NCBI GenBank assembly: GCA_013215025.1
Contig: JABSRR010000001.1
Span: forward strand, 47,923 to 69,673
DNA: 21,751 bases
Reading direction: 5' to 3'
From: Pseudomonadales bacterium
Lineage (GTDB): Bacteria > Pseudomonadota > Gammaproteobacteria > Pseudomonadales > DT-91
The notes under the pieces were generated by a model. The model ran no database searches. It was given only the letters and a program-made list of their open reading frames with translations, and had not been told where the DNA came from. This document shows positions 16,544-21,751 of the stretch, piece by piece; the stretch's first letter is position 1, and the number at the start of each line of letters is the position of its first letter. The position numbers and the translations under genes are program-made.

Positions 16544-16849
16544 ATGAACTTTCAACGCATATCTGTTACCCAAGCCCAGGCTATCATTGCCGATGGCCCA
16601 TGCACCATAGCTGACATTCGTGACGCACAGTCATACGCGAATGGGCATATGCCAAATGCTATTGCATTAAATAACGATAACCTAGCCGAGTTTGTCGCAC
16701 AGCAAGAGAAGCAAATACCGCTTATTGTCTGTTGCTATCACGGTAATTCTAGCCAACAAGCGGCTGGGTATTTGGCTGAACAAGGCTTTGCCGATTGTTA
16801 TAGCCTCGACGGTGGTTATGAAGCTTGGCAGCTAGCGTTTGAAAAATAG
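16544..16849 (+). CDS. glpE: Thiosulfate sulfurtransferase GlpE (single-domain rhodanese)
   Basis: GlpE transfers sulfane sulfur from thiosulfate to acceptors such as cyanide or thioredoxin in the cytoplasm. It has 101 residues, one rhodanese domain. The active-site loop is IVCCYHGNSSQQAA with catalytic Cys64 in the GlpE-type CYHGNSS motif. The flanking motifs TIADIRDAQSYANGHMPNAI and YSLDGGYEAW are also standard. The start is the ATG at 16544 with no strong ribosome site. It stands alone, divergent from tmcA and convergent with the GMC oxidoreductase gene, and not in a glycerol-3-phosphate operon as in E. coli. Confidence 0.93.
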   Translation: MNFQRISVTQAQAIIADGPCTIADIRDAQSYANGHMPNAIALNNDNLAEFVAQQEKQIPLIVCCYHGNSSQQAAGYLAEQGFADCYSLDGGYEAWQLAFEK

Positions 16850-16887
16850 CTGGCGTTTTCGATTTTAACATAGCCGGCATCAGGCAT

Positions 16888-16916
16888 AAAAAAACCGGCA
16901 CTGAAACCAGTGCCGG
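16888..16916 (-). terminator. Intrinsic terminator of the GMC oxidoreductase transcript
   Basis: The perfect 9-pair GC-rich stem CCGGCACTG/CAGTGCCGG has a 4-base loop and is followed on the minus strand by seven T's. It lies ~130 bases past the stop of the minus-strand gene. On the plus strand A's follow the stem instead, so it is not a normal terminator for glpE. Confidence 0.9.
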
Positions 16917-16940
16917 CGAAAAAATACGCGTTTATCCTAA

Positions 16941-17004
16941 CGCGCGGAATATACTAGGGGAGTATATTCCTTACCACTATCAATAGGTAAGAGTGGTATG
17001 CGCG
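16941..17004. other. Potential three-way-junction structure in the GMC gene 3' region
   Basis: Three helices fit together with almost no linkers. P1 is CGCGC (16941-16945) with GCGCG (17000-17004). P2 is GGAATATACT (16946-16955) with AGTATATTCC (16961-16970), 10 perfect pairs around an AGGGG loop. P3 is TACCACT (16972-16978) with AGTGGTA (16992-16998), with a 13-base loop. An alternative to P3 is CTTACC/GGTAAG (16970-16975/16986-16991). On the minus strand this lies between the oxidoreductase stop and its terminator. It could be a structured 3' untranslated region, the body of a small RNA, or a DNA cruciform. Confidence 0.55.
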
Positions 17005-17048
17005 CAAATAGTTCAATCAACACTTCAAATTTTTTAGCGTTGTTTATT

Positions 17049-18635
17049 TTAAGCATTATCGACCAATAGCATCTCAGCACATTTTTCGCCAATCATCATC
17101 GACGGAGCATTGGTGTTGCCCGACACTACCGATGGGATAATCGAGGCATCAGCAACACGAAGATTTTTCAGCCCGCGCACGCGCAAGCGCTCGTCCACTA
17201 CCGCCATCTCATCCTGACCCATCTTACAGGTGCCCACAGGGTGATAAACTGTTTCCGTATTGTTCGCAATCGCAGCAAGAATCTCTGCATCGGTTTGCAC
17301 ATGTTTGCCCGGCGCAACCTCTTCGTCAATCATACCGCCCCAAGCACTTGAAGCTGCAATACGGCGCAGTGCTTTAAATGCATCTATCATCACTTGCTGA
17401 TCACGCTCGTCGCTCATAAAGCCAAAATCGACTTCTGGGTTAGAACTTGGGTCATTGTCCACCGCTTTCACCGTGCCATGCGAGTATGGGCGCAGATTAC
17501 AGGCGTGCATAGTAACTCCATGCTCGGGCGGTAAAGGCTCGGTTAATCCGGTCATATTACAGGGGACAAAGTGCAACTGAATATCGGGATGCTCAACCTC
17601 TGGCTGCGATTTAATAAAACCACCCGCTTCAATATTGTTGCAGGCAGCGATACCGCGTTTGTGTACAAAATAATCCCAAGCCACTTTTAAATTGTGTGGG
17701 AATTTGTCTTGACCGTTCATACTTAACGGCTGTTTGATGGTATAGCGAAAAATCCAATCCAAATGATCTTGTAAGTTTTTACCCACGCCTGGTAAATTAT
17801 GACTGCTCTTTATGCCTGCTGCTGCAAGTTCTTGACTATCGCCAATGCCTGACAACTGCAAAATATGCGGCGATTTGATCGCGCCAGCACTGATCACAAT
17901 TTCTTTGGTTGCGCGAACCGTTAATCGTTTATTTTTACGGCGATACTCAACTGCTACCGCAGTATCGTCATCCATCACCACTTTAGTCACCAAGGCATCG
18001 CAAATAACGGTTAAGTTCTCACGCTGCATGGCTGGGCGTAAAAATGCTGACGCACTGCTCCAGCGCTTGCCGTCTTTGATTGTGCAGTGAAAACGACCAA
18101 TGCCCTCTTGTTGCGCACCATTAAAGTCGTCATTCGCAGGATAACCTGCCTCAACGCCGGCATTCACAAATAAATCAAATAATGGATTATCACTAGGCGC
18201 TTCACTTACATACAGCTCGCCTCCGGCACCGTGAAATTCATTTGCGCCGCGATTGAAGTCTTCAGCACGCTTAAATAATGGCAAAACTTCTTGATAAGAC
18301 CAGCCTGAATTACCCGCCTCACTCCAGCGATCATAGTCGCGAGCATGGCCGCGAATGTATACCATACCGTTAGATGAACTTGAACCACCCAAGGTTTTAC
18401 CTCTGGGAATCTCGTAACGTGCATTACCCGCTTGTTTTTGAGCAGTAGAGACGAACTTCCAATTGAGCTTGTCAGACTTAAGCACTTCGGCACAGCCACC
18501 CGGCATATGAATCATGGGGTTGCTGTCTTTAGGGCCAGCCTCAAGCAACAAAACTTGGTGTTTAGGGTCTTTTGAAAGACGATTAGCGAGGACACAGCCT
18601 GCACTACCACCACCGACAATAATGTAATCGTACAT
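17049..18635 (-). CDS. GMC-family FAD-dependent alcohol dehydrogenase/oxidoreductase
   Basis: This is a flavoprotein that oxidises an alcohol; choline dehydrogenase and the alkanol dehydrogenase AlkJ are in the same family. It has 528 residues. The Rossmann motif YDYIIVGGGSAGCVLANRLS is at the very N-terminus with LLLEAG as the end of strand 2. GMC signature 1 is GKTLGGSSSSNGMVYIRG and signature 2 is GAIKSPHILQLSGIG. The catalytic pair is His465 in YHPVGTCKMG and Asn509 in SGNTNAPSMMIGEK, the same 44-residue spacing as in choline oxidase. It is shorter than typical BetA (~555), and no betB, betI or choline transporter is adjacent, so I do not name it betA. An AAGAG ribosome site lies 7-8 bases before the ATG. 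There is no signal peptide. Confidence 0.9.
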   Translation of the reverse strand: MYDYIIVGGGSAGCVLANRLSKDPKHQVLLLEAGPKDSNPMIHMPGGCAEVLKSDKLNWKFVSTAQKQAGNARYEIPRGKTLGGSSSSNGMVYIRGHARDYDRWSEAGNSGWSYQEVLPLFKRAEDFNRGANEFHGAGGELYVSEAPSDNPLFDLFVNAGVEAGYPANDDFNGAQQEGIGRFHCTIKDGKRWSSASAFLRPAMQRENLTVICDALVTKVVMDDDTAVAVEYRRKNKRLTVRATKEIVISAGAIKSPHILQLSGIGDSQELAAAGIKSSHNLPGVGKNLQDHLDWIFRYTIKQPLSMNGQDKFPHNLKVAWDYFVHKRGIAACNNIEAGGFIKSQPEVEHPDIQLHFVPCNMTGLTEPLPPEHGVTMHACNLRPYSHGTVKAVDNDPSSNPEVDFGFMSDERDQQVMIDAFKALRRIAASSAWGGMIDEEVAPGKHVQTDAEILAAIANNTETVYHPVGTCKMGQDEMAVVDERLRVRGLKNLRVADASIIPSVVSGNTNAPSMMIGEKCAEMLLVDNA

Positions 18636-18770
18636 GATTAAACTCTTAAGATTATTATTGAGATAAGGTGCGATATTAAAGCACAGCCTCTAGCAATTGA
18701 TAAGCCTAAAGCCCTGATTCTAAACGCTCGGTAATCACAAAAAAACGGAACGATGCTTGCATGAAAAAAC

Positions 18771-18799
18771 TTGACAAGCTATGCCCAGATCGATAACTT
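18771..18799 (+). promoter_or_regulatory. Candidate sigma70 promoter for the 62-residue protein
   Basis: TTGACA (perfect -35, 18771-18776) is followed by a 17-base spacer and TAACTT (18794-18799, 3 of 6 to the -10). It lies ~110 bases before the ATG, so the leader would include both AAACTGT dyads. The weak -10 suggests either an activator-dependent promoter or a chance -35. Confidence 0.45.
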
Positions 18800-18842
18800 C
18801 AAATCAACCGTTTGGAGTCGGTTTAGCATAATAATAATCACA

Positions 18843-18879
18843 AAACTGTCACAGACAGTGAATAAACTGTTTACAGTTT
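18843..18879 (+). promoter_or_regulatory. Paired AAACTGT dyads 21 bases apart, operator-like or leader hairpins
   Basis: AAACTGT occurs at 18843 and again at 18864, exactly 21 bases (two helical turns) apart. Each starts a dyad: ACTGTC-ACA-GACAGT and AAACTGT-TT-ACAGTTT. The second dyad runs into a T tract, so in RNA it could form a weak terminator-like hairpin ahead of the ribosome site. I do not match it to a known regulator. Confidence 0.45.
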
Positions 18880-18909
18880 TTTTGTTAACAGCAGAAGGAA
18901 TTGAAATTT

Positions 18910-19098
18910 ATGTCGCATTCAGCCCACAGCAGCCATACTCACTCAATTGATGATCGCAAAAAAGACCGCGACGATATTGCCAGTAAAATTGAAGAGTTTT
19001 TAAACAATGGTGGCGAAATCACCAAATGCACGTCCGCATTTGATGCGCAGCAAGATCCCAAATGCCGACTGGGTCACGAAATGAGCTTTTTTGTCTAA
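18910..19098 (+). CDS. Small 62-residue protein, resembling the conserved helix of SutA
   Basis: A short gene with an AAGGA ribosome site about 11 bases before the ATG at 18910; an in-frame TTG at 18901 is too close to that site. The N-terminus is His/Ser-rich (MSHSAHSSHTHS). It is followed by a charged helix and turn, RKKDRDDIASKIEEFLNNGG, then EITKCTSAFDAQQ with a second Cys in PKCRLG. The K-K-(D/E)-R-D-x-(I/L)-A-x-x-(I/M)-E-E-F-L-x-x-G-G pattern is close, from memory, to the central helix of SutA, a small RNA-polymerase-binding protein of pseudomonads active in slow growth. The long acidic tail of SutA is missing. Function is therefore inference. Four His and two Cys could bind a metal. 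A hairpin lies just after the stop. Confidence 0.75.
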   Translation: MSHSAHSSHTHSIDDRKKDRDDIASKIEEFLNNGGEITKCTSAFDAQQDPKCRLGHEMSFFV

Positions 19099-19121
19099 TT
19101 AATCTTAGCGATGCCAGCCAA

Positions 19122-19159
19122 TATCCAAATAGACGATCGCAACAACGTCTTTTTGGATA
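19122..19159 (+). terminator. Long hairpin after the 62-residue protein gene, possible terminator
   Basis: The arms TATCCAAATAGACG (19122-19135) and CGTCTTTTTGGATA (19146-19159) pair at 13 of 14 positions around a 10-base loop. It lies 24 bases past the stop. A T5 run sits inside the distal arm, so the inner AGACG/CGTCT stem plus T5 could also terminate. Confidence 0.5.
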
Positions 19160-19308
19160 AGCCTGCAAGAACTCGCATGTAGTAATAACTAGATAGCAAA
19201 ACCCAAGCTGAGATATTTATAAAGTTACAGTTATTGGGATAGCTAGATAGGTTGGCGAAAAGTCATATAACTCAAGGCGCGATGAGACACTCATATTGCG
19301 CCTCAACT

Positions 19309-19356
19309 CAACTGCGCTTTAAATCAACTGCGCATTAAATCAATTGCGCATTAAAT
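19309..19356. repeat. Three tandem 16-base repeats
   Basis: There are three abutting copies of CAAYTGCGCWTTAAAT: CAACTGCGCTTTAAAT, CAACTGCGCATTAAAT and CAATTGCGCATTAAAT, followed by a partial CAAC. Adjacent copies differ at one position. The origin is probably replication slippage; binding of a protein is possible but not shown. Confidence 0.8.
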
Positions 19357-19427
19357 CAACAATGCTTCAAACATAAGACGCTTCAAAACTGTCGACGCAG
19401 CATTACAGTATGTTTTACTTGCTATAA

Positions 19428-19452
19428 GCCCAAGCTTAGTTAGAGCTTGGGC
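19428..19452. repeat. Nine-pair hairpin in the gene-poor region
   Basis: The arms GCCCAAGCT and AGCTTGGGC are perfect inverse complements with a 7-base TAGTTAG loop. A T5 run follows only 11 bases later on the plus strand, so this is at best an imperfect intrinsic terminator. Confidence 0.6.
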
Positions 19453-19752
19453 ATTGCTGAGCTTTTTGCTAGCGTGAATATTCGTACAGTGATGATACAT
19501 ACAGTTGAGCAGTAGGCTGTCAGCTGACTTGCCAAAAATTATCTGTACTTGGCCGTATTTTGATTCTTATACCTAGGCATCTCAATCTTTGTGGTATCTA
19601 GCTTTGTATGACGATATCTGAAAGATCTACTTTTTTCATGACCTTGCCTGTCTCAAAGCTTTTTTCAGGCTCTACTCCCGCAAAAGTGATATGCTCAATA
19701 GTCATCTAGCCAGGTCTGAACTTACGCCAACCGCAATGACGCCGTAGACTCT

Positions 19753-19797
19753 TTTTTCTCAACTGTGTTTTTCTCAACTATGTTTTTCTCAACTATG
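19753..19797 (+). repeat. Triplicated 15-base unit carrying the MFS gene start codons
   Basis: Three abutting copies of TTTTTCTCAACTRTG are present; the first ends in GTG and the next two in ATG. Each unit equals five codons, so all three potential starts are in the same frame, and extra copies would add FFSTM units to the protein. Confidence 0.88.
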
Positions 19798-21171
19798 CTA
19801 AGCAAACGTTTTTCAACACTCTCTTACAACGGCTATGTACTTCTTAGCCTATTACTGATGGCATACATCTTGTCATTCATCGATCGCAATATTATGGCTA
19901 TTCTGGTCGGTCCTATTCGTGAAGAATTTCAAATCAACGATTTTCAGTATGGCGTGCTTAATGGTGTCGCCTTTTCTCTGCTCTATACTTTTTTAGGCAT
20001 TCCCATTGGCATCTTAGCCGACCGCAGTAATCGTAAAAATATTATTGCAGTAGGCACAGCTTTTTGGTCCATCATGACTTTTGTTTGTGGCTTAGCGAGT
20101 GGCTTTTTCTCCTTATTTGCAGCCCGCATGGGGGTTGGCGTCGGTGAGGCCGCTCTATCACCGCCGGCGCACTCCTTGTTAAGCGACTATTTCAGCCCGC
20201 AAAAACTGCCAACTATTATGTCTATTTTTACACTCGGCATACCGGTGGGCATTGGTATTTCTTACTCACTCGGTGGCTGGGTGTATAGTTGGCTGGTCGA
20301 GCTAGACCAGCTCTCTTTGCCGTTTATTGGTGCACTGGCACCCTGGCAAGCCACGTTTATGATTGTTGGCTTACCGGGTTTGCTGCTGGCAGCGGCTATT
20401 TATGCGATGCAAGAGCCTAAACGACAGGGCTTAGCCAAGCCATTGTCAACTGAACCATCAGATCACATGCAAACCATGCAGCTAGGACAAATGCTTGCTT
20501 ATCTCGGTCAGCACCGGCGTGTATACCTGAACATTTTTATAACAATTGGCCTGCTAGCAATCGTCGGCTATGGTTTTATGATGTGGTTTGTTGAACATAT
20601 GAGCCGCCGTTTTTCAGTACCGGCATACGAATTAGCTAAACCTTTTGGCATGCTGTATTTGCTGGCTGGCTCATGTGGCACTCTGTTTGGTGCATTTTTT
20701 GCGTCTTGGTTAGTCAAGCGTGGTTATCAAGATGCTAGCCTGCGAGTGCTGTGGATAGTAAGCATCGCCTGGGTTCTGCCTGCTGGTTTTGCGCCTCTCG
20801 CTGATCAGCTATGGTTAGCACAGCTATTGGCTATTCCCTGCGTATTTTTGTTAAACGCCTACTTTGGTGTGTCGATTGCCGCACTTCACATTATCAGCCC
20901 CAACCAAATGCGTGCCCAAGTTTCAGCGGTGTTATTGTTTATGGGCAATGTGTTTGGCTTGGTCTTTGGCCCAATGCTGATTGGTTGGCTTGCTGATTAT
21001 GTATTTTCAGCTTACGCCGCGTCAGCGCTTGGCTTAGCGCTAGCGGCCTGCGGCTTTGTATGCTGTTCACTGGCGGCTGTATTATCGGGCTTTAGCTTAC
21101 GACCTTATGCAGCATTGGCGGCAAGTTTGAACCCCCAGCATGAACCGCCTATACATGCAGAGAAGGCTTAG
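19765..21171 (+). CDS. Major facilitator superfamily transporter (spinster-like)
   Basis: This is a 12-helix inner-membrane secondary transporter. The span given is the longest reading (468 residues from GTG 19765). ATG 19780 and ATG 19795 are in frame and equally possible, and none has a Shine-Dalgarno sequence. The start at 19795 (MLSKRFSTLSYNGY) gives the most normal N-terminus. Family features are FIDRNIMAILVGPIREEFQI in the first helix and loop, the motif A-like GILADRSNRKNII between helices 2 and 3, and RMGVGVGEAALSPPAHSLLSDYF in helix 4-5. The last resembles the spinster/Spns-type MFS subgroup. A hydrophilic loop at ~215-240 separates the two halves. The substrate is not predictable. 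It converges on the TlpA-like gene with a 29-base gap. Confidence 0.88.
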   Translation: MFFSTMFFSTMLSKRFSTLSYNGYVLLSLLLMAYILSFIDRNIMAILVGPIREEFQINDFQYGVLNGVAFSLLYTFLGIPIGILADRSNRKNIIAVGTAFWSIMTFVCGLASGFFSLFAARMGVGVGEAALSPPAHSLLSDYFSPQKLPTIMSIFTLGIPVGIGISYSLGGWVYSWLVELDQLSLPFIGALAPWQATFMIVGLPGLLLAAAIYAMQEPKRQGLAKPLSTEPSDHMQTMQLGQMLAYLGQHRRVYLNIFITIGLLAIVGYGFMMWFVEHMSRRFSVPAYELAKPFGMLYLLAGSCGTLFGAFFASWLVKRGYQDASLRVLWIVSIAWVLPAGFAPLADQLWLAQLLAIPCVFLLNAYFGVSIAALHIISPNQMRAQVSAVLLFMGNVFGLVFGPMLIGWLADYVFSAYAASALGLALAACGFVCCSLAAVLSGFSLRPYAALAASLNPQHEPPIHAEKA

Positions 21172-21200
21172 ACCGCTGGATGTTTATTATTCAGTTTGCT

Positions 21201-21716
21201 CTAGTTTTCTGGCTCTATATTGGCTGACTCGATGCCTGTTGGCGACATTTCAGCTTGTTCGATACGCGCCAGTAAGCTAGCTTTGTCTTGTGGGCCTCGT
21301 AAGATGTCAATCACATTCAGCTCAGGGTCAATAATCAGCGTGGTTGGTAATGCCACAGGTTTGTCATACTGAAAATATTCAGCAAAACTTACCGCCGACT
21401 CCGCCGCAACAATATTCTGAAATGCAATATTTAAATCCCTTGCCTGCTGCAATAATAATGCTCGCTCAGGTTGATCGTAGTTAATGCCAAGCACCACAAT
21501 ATCGTCTCTGCTCGCATCTAAGGCGTTCAACTCGGGTATTTCCTTGATACAGGGCTTGCACCATTCCGCCCAATAGTTGACGACTGTCCACTGCCCCTTG
21601 AGCTGATCAAAGCGGCCGCTGCTGCCGTCTAAATAATTAAATTGAGCCGGCTGACCGCAGGCTACTAATAGACTGAATAATATACTGAGTTGCAAAACCT
21701 GCAGCAGATGTTTCAT
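21201..21716 (-). CDS. TlpA-like thioredoxin-fold lipoprotein
   Basis: This is probably a periplasmic thiol-disulfide protein anchored to a membrane. It has 171 residues. The signal peptide ends in a lipobox, LLVAC, with lipidation at Cys20. The thioredoxin fold has the redox pair WCKPC (Cys53 and Cys56) in VVNYWAEWCKPCIKEIPELN, and the cis-Pro loop ALPTTLIID (Pro124). The short form and the lack of extra domains fit TlpA/ResA-type reductases used in cytochrome c maturation or general thiol reduction. A GAGAG ribosome site lies ~8 bases before the ATG. No cytochrome biogenesis genes are adjacent in the window. The gene could be transcribed from beyond the right edge. Confidence 0.88.
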   Translation of the reverse strand: MKHLLQVLQLSILFSLLVACGQPAQFNYLDGSSGRFDQLKGQWTVVNYWAEWCKPCIKEIPELNALDASRDDIVVLGINYDQPERALLLQQARDLNIAFQNIVAAESAVSFAEYFQYDKPVALPTTLIIDPELNVIDILRGPQDKASLLARIEQAEMSPTGIESANIEPEN

Positions 21717-21751
21717 ATACGATCTCTCACCAAGTAAACTAGCTTAGCCGA

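Larger units (their letters stand above)
18636..18909. other. Intergenic promoter region with clustered dyads
   Basis: This holds the divergent upstream regions of the GMC gene (minus) and the 62-residue protein gene (plus). Clear elements are a perfect -35 with spaced -10 (18771-18799), AACCG/CGGTT arms at ~18806-18823, ACTGTC-ACA-GACAGT (18845-18859), AAACTGT-TT-ACAGTTT (18864-18879) and TGTTAACA (18883-18890). The density of symmetric sequence suggests operators or a structured leader. Confidence 0.55.
19099..19764. other. Gene-poor 670-base region with hairpins and tandem repeats
   Basis: I find no supported gene in this stretch on either strand. It contains a long hairpin just after the 62-residue protein gene (19122-19159), three 16-base tandem repeats (19309-19356), a 9-pair hairpin (19428-19452), and the beginning of a 15-base repeat at the MFS gene start (19753-19797). 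No convincing promoter for the MFS gene is visible. Confidence 0.55.

Noticed and set aside
16935..17017. Integron attC-like site around the palindromic block (TCCTAAC ... GTTCAAT)
   Set aside because: The two ends deviate from the RYYYAAC/GTTRRRY cores and do not pair with each other beyond AAC/GTT; no integrase or cassette context is present.
18845..18879. LexA (SOS) box in the dyads upstream of the small protein
   Set aside because: The CTGT/ACAG halves are too close (two bases or a broken half) compared with the CTGT-N8-ACAG spacing of LexA sites.

Overview
The window looks like a chromosomal segment of a Gram-negative gammaproteobacterium, probably marine and related to the pseudomonad/Cellvibrionales-type lineages. 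The reasons are the long PstC/PstA permeases with large periplasmic insertions, an outer-membrane porin, MlaA, TmcA, GlpE, DusA next to transaldolase, and moderate GC content. No lineage assignment was tested. I see no phage, insertion sequence, CRISPR array, tRNA or rRNA.

Positions 1-9220 form a phosphate-starvation block, all on the minus strand. In transcription order it reads phoB, phoR, a porin, pstS, pstC, pstA and the start of pstB, which runs off the left edge. Three near-consensus Pho boxes (16 of 18 positions each by eye) precede phoB, the porin and pstS, so the sensor system, the outer-membrane channel and the inner-membrane importer appear to be co-regulated by PhoB. A strong intrinsic terminator between pstS and pstC probably sets binding protein above permease.

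Positions 9220-13000 hold purU (minus), a small uncharacterised protein gene (plus) and the pair dusA-tal (plus). Positions 12990-16850 hold the minus-strand group tmcA-HIT-mlaA, with tmcA and the HIT gene overlapping, and a divergent glpE rhodanese gene.

Positions 16850-21751 are looser. They hold a minus-strand GMC flavoprotein oxidoreductase whose 3' region can fold into a compact three-way junction followed by a terminator. Next come a 62-residue small protein behind a dyad-rich promoter region, a roughly 670-base gene-poor stretch with tandem repeats and hairpins, an MFS transporter whose start codon is triplicated by a 15-base tandem repeat, and a TlpA-like thioredoxin-fold lipoprotein on the minus strand.

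Most of the window is ordinary core genome. The best leads are the Pho-box-controlled but very acidic porin, the three-way-junction element, the small SutA-like protein with its operator-like promoter, the repeat-generated multiple starts of the MFS gene, and MlaA without a normal lipobox.
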